From Ettlia oleoabundans (taxonomy: Eukaryota; Chlorophyta; Chlorophyceae; Chlamydomonadales), in NCBI GenBank assembly GCA_019693395.1, contig JAAMXP010000238.1, positions 561 to 59,738 of the forward strand: a DNA stretch of 59,178 nucleotides, given 5' to 3'. This document shows positions 1-13,000 of this stretch, in pieces. The first letter of the stretch is position 1; each line of letters starts with the position of its first letter. A model generated the notes under the pieces. That model did no database searches. It was not told the DNA's origin and was given only the letters and a program-made list of their open reading frames with translations. Both the position numbers and the translations under genes were made by a program.

Positions 1-412
1 CGCACGGGGCAAAACAAGGACGCTACCATCACTTGCACAGCGCACTCTGTTCCAGGACTCCCCGCCAAAGTGGCACATAAGGGCACTAGCACCGCTTGCT
101 CAGCGCACTGTCCGTCTTCAACTCATCCGGCAGTACGCGGGTAATGCAAGGCAACGCATGGTGGTGTTGGCAAGCGGAGGGGCCGGCTGGTGTGGCAAGT
201 GGCCATACACGGTAGTCAAGAACTTGACCCAAACTATCCAGCTATGCACGGCAGCTGACATTGGCATCTCACTTTCACCATGCTGGACATAAGGAGCCCT
301 CTCTGCTTTGCCGCCCCATAATGGCCCGGCACATTTATGCACCCAACGTGATGCGCACGCCCTCACCTTCGCCCTCACCCCCACCCAACCCGACCACCAC
401 CCACCCACCCAC
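1..412 (-). other. Intron of CCT5 reaching the window edge
   Basis: The donor of CCT5 exon 10 lies at 412-411 (minus strand). No coding block resembling the next part of CCT5 is visible down to position 1. The C-rich tract at 361-412 (CCCACC repeats) is the purine-rich start of this intron read from the other strand. Nothing else is seen. Confidence 0.7.
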
Positions 413-3400
413 CTGGAACCGCGGAACGATGCGTCCGCCGGTGGCCAGCGCCAGCAGCTCGAGCTCCACGCCACCCACCCAGCGCACAGCTGGCAGGTTC
501 TGGTGCATGAGCAGGTGGTTGGCTTCGTCATCAAAACCTGTAAATTGAAATAAACAACAGAAGGAAAGAAGGTAAGGGAGGGGAGATATACGGGCGGAGG
601 GGATGGCATACATCAGGATATGGTTTGGGTGCGTTTGGGCAGGAAGATGACTTTGCACAGGGCTGACACTGCATGGAGTCTACCTGCGCTGAAGTACACC
701 GCAGTCGAAATGCGGGGATCAACAGCAGAGCGCATTTGCAAGAACATGCTGCACAAGTATGGCCGTCTCTACTGGCTGTGCTACAACACAATGGAGATGT
801 GTTATGTTGTGCTGACTACCAATGTTTAACTGCTGAGGCCCACATACGCCGTGCTCACCCCACTGGCAGATGACCAGCGTGGCCCCGCTGTCCTTGCACA
901 GCTTCACCATGTCCCGGAAATACTCCTGCTCCTGCTGCCGCAGCGCCTCAAACTGCTCCACGTTGCTGATGTCCACCTGCGGCAGGAAATGTTGAGTTGG
1001 TGCACATATATTAGGAGGGGTAGACAGCGTGGACAGTGAGCAATCAATGTAGATGAAGGGCAGAGCATTACGAGATGCAAGCAGAAACAATGGCTGCATT
1101 AATGCCATGGGTGGCATGGCGAATAATCAGCACATCAGTAGCAGTGCTTGTTGACTTGAAGTGGCGTCAGCAGTTTTACGCCACGACAGCAAGAGACTTC
1201 ATCAACCCCACCTTGTGCTTGGTCTTTGGCTTTGGCGGCTCAAACGGGCACGTGAGGATGGCAATCTTAGCATCCTCGAGGTGCTTAGGCATCTGCAGCC
1301 GGGCACAACAAAAGAGCAATGCAGCGACAAGAAAGGCAACGATGCACCGCTTTGACAGGTGTCGTAGACAATGACAGGAGCCACAAGCTGAGCCACAGTG
1401 CGGCATGTAGGAAAGAATGGGGCAGCGCATGAGAATGTCGTGCTGTGCAGCGGCTCATAGCTGTTGAGCGTGGGCAGGCAGCCGTACACGTTTGTGCAGC
1501 AAGAATGAGCCATGCGTCAGCGCAGCCATCCCGTGACCCCACCCATTTCATGTGCATGCTACAGCTGACAGCCAAGCCGGACAAGCAAAGCTAACTAGCT
1601 GATGTGTGCAACAAGGCAGGCTTGCCTGCTTACCTGTGGGTGGCTCATGTCCTTGTCCAGCACAATGCCGTTCACCAGCTTTGTGTCTTCAAGCCGCCCT
1701 CCCACCTTGCCGTCTAGCTGCAGTAGCACAACATATAGGTGTCGTTAGCCATGATTGGCAGCAGCAGGGTGATTTGCAGCAAACGGTCTGGATGGATATC
1801 CAAAGCCGTCTGCAGCGGACCGAGAGTGGGGGCGAACCGTCGCCCGTCTCGAGCATGGCACCGCTCTCAGATGCTGCTAAGCTAGCAGACATGATGGAAT
1901 CACCGCACAAGAGAGCCCTGTGGGTCAGGGTGGCTGTACCCCAGCCACGGCGAGCAATACATGCAGCACAGACAATAAAGACTACGCAGCACAGGTGGTA
2001 CGTGCATGACAAGTTTTACCACATACCAGTACCGACTGTACCGCACCTTGATAAGGTCTAGGTTGACATCCCGCCGCTCCAGGTCCGCCACCGACAGAAC
2101 CGCCTTGACACACATCTCAGCCAGCTCCCGCTTGTGCCGCCCCACGCTGCAGCCCAATGTGGGGAAACGAGATGTTGTGTCGGGTCACGGCAGAGTGTGG
2201 CCTTGCAACAGGCAACTGACGGAGGCTCTAGCGATTGAGAAGCATGCCCCATGCTGCAGCAGTCGATAACTTGCAGACTGGCCCCTGCTTTTACCCTGTG
2301 TGGAAAGCCAGCCACCACCGGCACCCCACAACAGTCTTGCAATATAGTGCAAACCGCTGCATCCTAACTGCATGCTGCAATCCCACCACACCACTGCATG
2401 CTGCCTGTTTAGTGGTGGTTGACTGGAACTGCTTGATCGTGGCAGCCGCCAACCCATAGTCTCACATCTTTGACGAGAGCGTGGTCATGCAGGTCTTCAC
2501 CAGCGACTCGTAGTTGTCTGCGCTGTACTCAAACGTGTTAGCAATCTCGTCCAGTCGCTGCAGCACGGTGAGATGGTGGGTCATGAAGGTGGCAGTAATC
2601 GTTCGGTTGTGGAAACGATGGCGTGGACTGACCACTCTCGAAACACCTAGCAAAGTAGACTCCATGACGTGACCCATGCCTTCCATGCGCTGCCTGGGTG
2701 CTGGGTGCTGGGTGCTGCTTCCCTCTGCTCTAATTGCAAGCAACTTTATCAACATCACTGACCCCGATGTTTCCGCTGCTCACCTGCAGTGCTGCCTTGC
2801 AGGCCATCTCATACCCCTCTGCGATGCGCAGGGGGTGGATGCCTCGGTCCAGCAGCGTTTCTGCCTGCTCCAGCAGCGCCCCCGCCATCACCTGCAGATG
2901 CAAAGGAAGCAGGACGTAATCAACCTGGCTGGATGTGTAGAAGGAGGGTGTGTGGGGGGTGGGGGCGGAGGGAGTGGTGCGCGCGCACGCATCCAACACA
3001 AGTGCGCTGTGGGATGGTTGAGGGGTTGGGGCCCGCAACCATCCAACACAGGCATGCTGCGCCTCACAGTGGCCCCCCAGCATTTGACAGAATACTGGCA
3101 ATGCCTGCACGTTGTGGCTATCCACAGCATCAACAACAACTTAACTGTTTATAAACAGTCTCTAATGCTGCTGAGCTCATGCTATTACCAACGCAACAGT
3201 ACCACTTGAGCTTTGCACGACCAGCGGCCCCCAAAGTGGCGCACCGTGACGCCAGTGGTGCCGTCGCCAATCTCGTGGTCCTGCGACTTGCTCAGCTCCA
3301 CAAGCAGCTTGCCTATCTGATTCTCAACCTCCATCTGCTCCAAAATGGTGGCCCCATCATTGGCTGCAAAAAAACGCACCGAGAAAGGTGCAGGCAGGTC

Positions 3401-3766
3401 AGCGGGCGCGGTAGCGGGCAGCGTCAGCAGCGCTATTAACCGTGCTGAGGGCAGGCCCCTTTGTCCGTATAGCGGGCACTTACTAATGATTATGTCTCCG
3501 TCCGGTCCCTGCAGCAGCTTGTCCATGCCCTTGGGCCCCAGCGACGTGCGCAGCACCCGAGAGACGGCCTTGGCGGCCTGTATGTTGAGTTTCACCGCCT
3601 CGATTCCTTTGACTCGAGACTTCTTCTCTTGCTCCTGCAGCCAGTGGGTGGCGCTGATCACAACGAGCGAGCGGGAACGCCGGTGGCATGGCTGCTTGCA
3701 GTCCGGCGCTGTCCTTACCCGTATGATGATGAACGGTCGGCCGAACTCGTCAAAAGCCAACGACAT
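413..3766 (-). CDS. CCT5: T-complex protein 1 subunit epsilon (CCT5), 5' two-thirds
   Basis: Subunit of the cytosolic chaperonin TRiC/CCT, which folds actin, tubulin and other proteins using ATP. Ten exons were placed on the minus strand: 3719-3766, 3484-3634, 3245-3363, 2784-2891, 2466-2557, 2047-2146, 1634-1717, 1212-1292, 859-976, 413-537. All phases agree and give 342 codons of a family norm near 535. The start [11 protein letters not shown] is the classic epsilon N terminus. Visible group II chaperonin motifs are [15 protein letters not shown] (codon split between exons 2 and 3) and [27 protein letters not shown] and GGRIVPRF separate epsilon from other CCT subunits. The remaining third (equatorial C-terminal part) is not found in positions 1-412, which read as intron, so the gene continues beyond the left edge. 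It is divergent from the Alba gene. I am very sure of the family. Confidence 0.96.
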
Positions 3767-4344
3767 GGCTCTCCGCTGCTGCTGATCGTGATGGCTTGGC
3801 TTTGACGGTCCAACTCGGGTACTCTAAAAAATGTGAGGCTGGCCTATTGGCAAGTGCACCCCTTGCTGAGACGAGTATGCATGCAGAGGAGCGCAATTGA
3901 GTTATTGAGCAGCGCTTTCTAGCAGTCAGTGCCAGCTNNCCCCGACGTCTTGATTCATTTGCAGCCATGCGCTGGGCCCATCTGCGTTTGCAAAACAATC
4001 TTCGCCCCTTCAACCCCTTATTATCAGCACGACGGTCGTTTCTGCACTACACTTGACGTGGTTTCCCATCTCCCAGCAACCCGAGCTGCGCAGCTTAGCA
4101 TCCAGGGTACAGGTGATCTTGGTTCTGAGCGGTTGTTTTGAGTAGCGGATCAGTGCAAACAAACCGCGATCGACCTTGCTGGCTGGCTTCGCGGTGTCTT
4201 CAGCCGGAAGGTCCATCCCACCCGTGCTGAGACAGCCTTTCGTATTACGCTTGGCTCTATTGTCTGTCGGAGCGATGCACTGTGGTCTCGGGGGAAGCAT
4301 GCGAGCCAGCGGCCATCCATCCTGCCTCTTGTTGATGGTGCAGG
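3767..4344. promoter_or_regulatory. Divergent promoter interval CCT5 / Alba gene
   Basis: A 578-base gap separates the two start codons, which face away from each other, so both 5' UTRs and promoters must lie here. There is no convincing TATA box. Two undetermined bases occur at 3938-3939. No open reading frame with family similarity is seen. A shared bidirectional promoter is inferred from the geometry only. Confidence 0.5.
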
Positions 4345-6328
4345 ATGGATCGCTATCAAAGAATGCCCGTGTCGCGAGAGCCAGAGGCTGCCGCCGAGAA
4401 CGAGGTGTGCAACGTTGTTGTTGGCGCACCGCTACAGCCCTGCCCCGCCACGCGGGGCGCTGATTGGTTGACAGTAGGACACGCGCATGCTCGATCGTGG
4501 CCGCTGTGTGCGGTGGACTGGCATCGCCCAGCAAGAGCAATGCGTGGATTAATGGCATTAGCTACAGCCCACCGCTACAGCCCTGTCCCGCGTGGCGGTG
4601 GCGCTGATTGGTTGACAGAGGACACGCGCATGCTCAATCGTGGCCGCTGTGTGCGGTGGACTGGCATCGCGCAGCAAGAGCAATGCGCGGGTTACTGGCA
4701 TTAACTGCCTTACTTGACCTTCAACATGGTGGGTGTTTGTAGTTGAACCTGCTCGATTCACGTCCCTGCTGCGCCCCTGGACTGCAGGTGCGCATCACGT
4801 CCCAGGGCAAGACCCGCAGCTACATCTCATACGGCACCGCCTTGATCACAGAAAAGGGACACTCTTCCGTGGTGCTCAAGGCAATGGGCAAAGCAATCAA
4901 CAAGACCGTCACTATAGGTGCGCAAGGCACGTGCGCAAGGCACGGATCATGGAACCTGTAAAGCAGCTCATTCTATTGCAGTATGATTGAGCAAATTGCA
5001 TCGCCGACTTAATCGTATGTGTTGGTTGAGTGTGTTTTTCCCATAATTCAGCCATTTTCAGCCATTTTGTCGAAGTTGCACACCTCAATGCCCTGCCCAC
5101 CCTGCCAGACTCTTGCCGCATTTGCCCCCTGGCGCATTTGCCCCATAGTTGTCATGTTCAAGCAAGCCGAAAACGCACCACGCCAACAGCCATGGACCGG
5201 TTTCTGCCTGCATCTGCTTGCTTCATGATCCGCAGCTGAGATCATGAAGCGCCGCATTGTGGGTCTGCACCAGAACACGTCCATCAGCAGCGTGGAGTTG
5301 CGGGACCGTTGGGAGCCTAAGGAGGAAGGGCTGGACCCAATTGAAACCAGCCGGCACGTCAGCGTCATCACCATCACGCTCTCAACGGTGGGCTCATCTT
5401 CATGCTTGATAAGGGACTAAGAGTTGCAGCAATCAAGTCGGTTTGCTTCGAGTCACATCATACACTAAAAGCTTGGTTGGCAGCATTTGCGGTGGTTTGG
5501 TGGGTGCGACACCTGGCTCATAGCTGATGTGGATGGCTGATTGCCTGCATCTCATCCCTCATGAATCTAGAATTTGTACCTGCGCATCATTTTGCTATGT
5601 AGTCGTTCTTTGGTATATGCATGCGCAGGAGCCCTTGGACAGCAGCGCCCCGGGTTACCAGCCGCCGCTGCCGAAGAGCGAGGTGCAGCCACTTCAGGAT
5701 GAGGACCACCTGGCCGGAGAGGCGGATGGCGAGGGGGAGGAGGGAGGGCGCTTTCGGCGAGGCCGCGGCGGGCGTGGCAGGTGGGCGGGTGGGACGGTGG
5801 GTGGCTCAGTGGTGTTAATGCTGTTAAGACACAAAGCAGGGTTGGGTCCGTGGTTTAATGGCGGCTGGGGACTGTGAGACCAAGGGTGCAGCAGGAAATT
5901 TGACGGATTTGAAGCACGTCAGGATCGAAAGACACCTGTTCTGCCCACCTTTTACTACTTGTAAGTACCGTCAGCCAATCGTCTTGGTAGCAGATCTAGT
6001 TAGAAAGCACCCACGAAGTCCCCCCCTGCCTGTCCTGTGTGCTTCCTTTCTTGCACGTTGCAGGGGTAGGGGGCGCCGAGGCCCACCCCGCACTGGTGAT
6101 CCTGCTGCGGATGCTGCCGCTGCTGCAGCAGCGGCAGAAGGCTCTGAAAATGGCGGCGGCAGAGGCAGGGGCCGGGGGCGGGGCCGGGGACGGGGCCGCG
6201 GACGAGGCCGCGGCGGCCGTGGCCGCCCACAGGGCGACGATGCCGCACCTGCACAAGGCGCCGCTGCAGCTGAGGCAGCTCCCGCCCAAGCAGCAGCAGC
6301 CCCCGCCGCTGATGCCACTACAGCATGA
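4345..6328 (+). CDS. Alba-domain protein with C-terminal RGG repeats
   Basis: Likely RNA/DNA-binding Alba-family protein of the long plant/algal type (Alba domain plus RGG tail), acting in nucleus or cytoplasm on RNA, R-loops or chromatin. Five exons: 4345-4404, 4788-4917, 5236-5387, 5629-5780, 6064-6328; phases close; 252 residues. Residues 1-20 (MDRYQRMPVSREPEAAAENE) match the N terminus of plant Alba proteins. The domain follows, with ITSQGKTRSYISYGTALI, VLKAMGKAINKTVTIAEIMKR and GLHQNTSI. The C-terminal third is acidic/Glu-rich, then a dense Gly-Arg repeat (about residues 190-215) and an Ala/Gln-rich end. Intron 1 carries a 140-base tandem duplication, described separately. The start is the first ATG in the right phase. 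I am sure of the domain; the exact biological role is unknown. Confidence 0.93.
4427..4705 (+). repeat. Tandem duplication (about 140 bases, two copies) in Alba intron 1
   Basis: Copy 1 spans about 4427-4569 and copy 2 about 4570-4705. Both contain ACCGCTACAGCCCTG, GCTGATTGGTTGACAG, ACACGCGCATGCTC, GTGGCCGCTGTGTGCGGTGG and GCAAGAGCAATGCG, with a few substitutions and small indels. Each copy has ATTGG, the complement of a CCAAT box. The unit lies wholly between the exon 1 donor and the exon 2 acceptor, so it may act as an intronic enhancer or an alternative promoter; that is inference. Confidence 0.88.
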
Positions 6329-9119
<2,791 letters not shown>

Positions 9120-9565
9120 CGGCACCGCAACGTGCCCTGTGCAGCTGGGCTGGGTTCGCTCGACTGCTGGCTAGACTGGTCTGCTTGCGTACTGTCGTTG
9201 TCACAAATTTCTGCTGGCCGCGCGTTGTCATGTTTCTCTCTATCGCCATAGTCTGTTCGAGTCTTTGTATCTCTGGCTCTGTAATTTGGAAGGTAAACGT
9301 ATGATGGGCGGAAGACAATCTGTTGCCCAAACCCACCTGCTGCCCATGGAGGCCTCACAATTCTCCTGATTGTTCAGCAGAGAATATAAGTTGACGACGA
9401 AGGGGATGCAATGCGTGTATTGTGAGGGTGGCTGACACGGGAAGGTGTCCAAGTCCACGAATGTCACCGCCGCTGCATTGCGCCGCAGTGCCACGTCATT
9501 CAGCACGCATTTCATCGTAACGCAACCAAATAGCACTTCACACGCCTTTGGATCACTTACTTATT
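9120..9565. other. Intergenic: Rab 3' UTR and methyltransferase promoter
   Basis: Apart from the TGTAA at 9280 I see nothing definable. A minus-strand frame at 9240-9536 has no family resemblance and crosses the Rab 3' UTR. Confidence 0.45.
9280..9284 (+). promoter_or_regulatory. Polyadenylation signal TGTAA (Rab gene)
   Basis: TGTAA, the chlorophyte polyadenylation pentamer, lies 161 bases after the Rab stop codon. Confidence 0.6.
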
Positions 9566-10944
9566 ATGCACAGTATGCAGCAGCGGGCCTTTGAGTTTCC
9601 TTGTCCACTCGGTGCTCCCGTCGCAATTTCTCTATTCTGTCGTGAGCCACCCGAGAGCCAAACGGGAAAAACACTCACATGGCAGCTCGATGACGCCAGC
9701 GCGCACCAACGCCGCTCTGCAGGGGCTGGCACCCCGCCGCTGCAATGCGGCTTGGGCGAACCTGCCGCTCCTTCTGCCGGCCCTACTCCAGATTTCATAG
9801 GGCTAGACATCTGGCCTGCCTCCATAGCGCTCTGTCGCTACCTTGCTGCCTATCCTCACCTGGTGGCTGGCCAGGACGTGCTGGAGCTTGGGGCAGGTAA
9901 GCCAGCAGCAGCAGCGGCGGTTGCTTTCCAAGTGGTGGGGCCTGTTAACACGTCCCGGGCTGTGATCCGTTGCATTCACCTGAAAGCGCGGGCTGTTGCC
10001 CATGAGCCCAGGTATGGGATCTAGTCGAATTGTTGCTTATTTTTATTTTGCTGAGCGGTGGATGCAGCTGTGTTACTGACTCCAAAGTTGCTTCTCATCG
10101 CATGCGCATTGCTGCCCGCAATTGCCAGGCATGGGCCTAGTGGGCCTGCTGTGTGCCCGCCTTGGCGCCACCACAGTGCTCCTAACTGACTACGAGCCGC
10201 TAGTGCTGACTCACCTGCGGCGCAACATAGAGCTCAACAGCCTGCAGCAGCAGTGCAGCACCCAGCAGCTCGATTTCCGGGGCCCAACTGGTGGCCTGCG
10301 GCTAGAGCAGCGGGGCTGCTGGCAGCTGGCAGTGGTGGCGGATGTGTTGTATGCTGAGGGAATCGTGCAGCCGCTCATAGACACTTTGAAGCTGGCCTTG
10401 CACTCAGAAGGTGAGTTCCGTTTGTATTTTCTGTTATTCAGTGTAAAAACTGCAGACGGTAGTTTGTACGAGGGAGGAACAGTAACTTATGACCCATTGT
10501 TCCCCTTTTCCCGCCCTGAACAGCCTTGTAACCTGTTATTCCTCTTTCCCTGATTTCCCATCTCAACTCCCCTCAACTTGTGCCACCCTCCCCAACTTGA
10601 GGCATCCGCTCTCAGCTTCTCTTGGCAAACCCATGCCCAGTAGTTCCGCTGCAGGTGTAGCACTGGTGGGGCACCAGGTGCGGCGGGCAATCGTGCTGGA
10701 TCGTGCCACAAGGCTGCCACGGTTGGAGGTAACAGATGGGCCCTTAGAAGCCTTTAAGCGTGGCTGTGTGGCAGCAGGACTGCAGCTGCACGTGCTGAGC
10801 AACCGGCCCACATGCAGCAACGTGGATAGCGATCCAATGGTGCTGCTGGCGGTGGGGGGTGGCGCTGCCAGGCTGGCGCTGCTTCCAGAGGGGCCGCCGG
10901 TATTGCCCGTCTCTACGGAGCAACGGACCACGTGTATTGCTTGA
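9566..10944 (+). CDS. METTL21-like protein methyltransferase (Methyltransf_16 type)
   Basis: Probable S-adenosylmethionine-dependent protein (lysine) methyltransferase of the seven-beta-strand METTL21/EFM group. Three exons: 9566-9896, 10129-10410, 10655-10944; phases close; 300 residues. SAM-binding motif I is split by intron 1: VLELGAG then MGLVGLLCARLG. It is preceded by GLDIWPASIALCRYL, the WPA(S/G) helix typical of this family. Then follow TDYEPLVLTHLRRNIELN (motif II region) and VVADVLYAEGIVQPL (post-I acidic segment, the family D-[VS]-[LV]-Y). The start may be 9566 or the in-frame ATG at 9575. Substrate cannot be told from sequence. It is convergent with FAS1-A. Confidence 0.85.
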
Positions 10945-11024
10945 ATCATACTCCATTCGGAGCAGTCCTTAAGTACGCTTCTCAATGATGTTCACCTTCT
11001 CAACCAAATAGCCTATGGTGCTGG

Positions 11025-11029
11025 TTACA
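11025..11029 (-). promoter_or_regulatory. Polyadenylation signal TGTAA (FAS1-A)
   Basis: TGTAA on the minus strand, 204 bases past the FAS1-A stop. Confidence 0.5.
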
Positions 11030-11232
11030 AATCATTGAAGAACATGCAATAGGGCGGGGAAGAGAGCTATACTAAGGGGGCCTAACGAGCGATACAATGA
11101 AGGGTGTGAATCAATCACGGGGGAGGAAAAAAGTAAACACAATGAGCTAAGGGTGTCAGCTATGAGCAGGACACATCACAGTGGAAAAAGAAAGAAGGTT
11201 CATGTCCAAACTATCCACCGAAAAGCCTGCGC

Positions 11233-12676
11233 CTACTCCAGGTCTGGCAGCAGCACGTTGTCGATCACGTGCACCACTGCGGGGCAGCCGGCATTCACAT
11301 CGGCAACCACCACCTCCGCCTCACTCAGGGAGGCCACCACGGTGATGCGCTTGTCAGCAGAGGGGGGCTTCAGGCCGTACACCTGCACATGATGGACAGG
11401 AATGACAAGCGAGGTGGTAAGGATGAGTATGACTAGCACATGCAGCTTGGCAGGTGCAGAAGCATTGGCTGGTCAAACAAGCAAGGAAGGAAGAAAGCAA
11501 GCAAGCAAGCTCAACCAAATGCCCCAGCCCCTTGCCCCTCACCTTCTGGATCTCAACGATGAGCACTCCATCCTCAGACTCCTCCTCCTCCTCCTCTTCC
11601 TTAACAGCCTTCATCATCTTGGCCCACTGCTTCTTCATCATGCCCATGGCTGATGAGGCAGACTCAGCCTCAGCCGCGGCGGCGGCCTCCGCCTCAGCCT
11701 CAATGTCGTCAGCCAGGAGGGTGGACAGCTCCATCCCGTCGCGCAGCTGCTTGGAGGTGAGAGCGGCACCGGTTACAACGTGGTACTTCAGAATCTGCAG
11801 TGCAGGGGAGGGCGGTAGGCAGTTGGCAACAACCTGGTGAGCAAGCACTGTTATGGTTGCAAGCGATCGGCGATGGCCGAAGCGTTGCTTGCAGAAGCAG
11901 GGAGAGGGGAAGGCACAGGCTGCCAATCACATCGGCAGGGCACCCAAGTAGCGTGGGAAAGCTCTTGGCCGCTCAAACAGGTGCAGACCTCCCCTACGTT
12001 CATCTCCCCATCTCCCCTCCAAGCACCCACTCACCGCCTGCAGCGCGAGGGGCTCAGCGAGCAGCTCCTCCACTGTGATGTGCAGCTCCTCCAGCAGCGC
12101 CTTTAAGGCATCGTCTGTGGGGGCAAAAACGGTGGCATGCAGCGCGCGGTCGCTCAGGGCGGGCACAAAGCCTGACACCTGCAGGCAGGAAAGGGTGGGA
12201 AAGCGAAGCCGAGTGCGAAGAGAGGCAAGTGATCAACAGGTCAGGGCTGAAAGGGTGCGAGCAAGCAAGCAAGCAAGCAAGCCGGCAAGCAGGCAAGCAA
12301 GCTATGCAACAAGTGAGCGACGGCTGGCAGCGGAGCAAGGAGCAGCCAGGCGCCCTCTCTTGCTAGCACTTTTCCTTGTGCTGTGGCTGGGCCCAGCAGG
12401 ACATCAGCAGTGTGCTCGCCCACTCACCTCAGCAGCGGCCAGGAGGATTGAGAAGTTGCCGTCCTTCTTTGCCACCTCGGCGACGCTCAGGCACTCGGCG
12501 GGGATGGCGGTGGGGGTGGTAGCGGACGCCATCATGCCATTGTTCTTGAACATTCTGGTAACGAACGCCTCGTGCTTCTCGCGTTTGCCCGAGATGTGGG
12601 CCTCATCGTGGAAGGCCGCTGCCGCTCCACCCACGAGCGCACACAGGAGGAGTGCGAGCGCACTTCGTCGCTGCAT
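11233..12676 (-). CDS. Secreted single fasciclin (FAS1) domain protein, copy A
   Basis: Probable secreted or wall/extracellular-matrix protein with one FAS1 adhesion domain. Four minus-strand exons: 12428-12676, 12035-12178, 11543-11794, 11233-11382; 264 residues; phases close, all phase 0. Residues 1-20 are a signal peptide (Arg-Arg then Leu/Ala-rich core). FAS1 landmarks: H1 box VFAPTDDALKAL, the YHVV(T)G segment, and the final VVHVIDNVLLP (H2 box). The middle exon carries an insertion unlike standard FAS1 domains, with an Ala/Glu run and a KEEEEEESED acidic stretch. Copy A has an extra N-terminal segment (about residues 21-57) absent from copy B at 41554-42854. A TATA-like element lies at 12779-12786. 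Convergent with the methyltransferase gene. Confidence 0.9.
12260..12303. repeat. (GCAA)n tetranucleotide tract in FAS1-A intron 1
   Basis: About ten GCAA/GGCA units in the intron between exons 1 and 2 of FAS1-A. Confidence 0.9.
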
Positions 12677-13000
12677 GATGGCGGTGCTTGAGTGGGTCGA
12701 GAGGGATAGGAGAGATCAGCCCTTGAGTGGGAGCGGGAAACAGGAGAGTGAAGTGTGAAACTCTCATGGGGGCGCTTCATTATATAGGTTGCGCCTGAGG
12801 GCCTTCCGAGGGATTTTATTGGACAACACATCCCCTCGGTTGTCCGAGAACCGCGCGGGACCTGTACCTCCCTGCCGTACTGCTGAAGGTCATTGGGCAC
12901 CTGTATGACTGGCGTCCATTCACATAAAACATTCTTAAAACTAGTACGGCGATAGGTAAGCAATATAAAAAGCGGTCAACCTCTGGTTGATCGAATTTCG
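12677..13000. other. Intergenic: FAS1-A promoter and SBP2-like 3' UTR
   Basis: Same-strand neighbours share this 324-base gap. It contains the TATA-like box and a CCAAT complement (ATTGG at 12819-12823). No TGTAA is seen for the upstream SBP2-like gene. Confidence 0.45.
12779..12786 (-). promoter_or_regulatory. Putative TATA box of FAS1-A
   Basis: TATATAAT on the minus strand, about 103 bases before the FAS1-A start codon. Spacing suits a TATA box with a 5' UTR of about 70 bases. No equivalent is seen before FAS1-B. Confidence 0.55.

Noticed and set aside
4427..4705. Tandem repeats considered as a CRISPR-like or transposon terminal repeat
   Set aside because: Only two adjacent copies with no spacers, no terminal inverted repeats and no coding capacity; placed inside an intron of a eukaryotic gene.
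9240..9536. Minus-strand 98-codon frame between Rab and methyltransferase genes
   Set aside because: Overlaps the Rab 3' UTR with its TGTAA signal and shows no recognisable motif.
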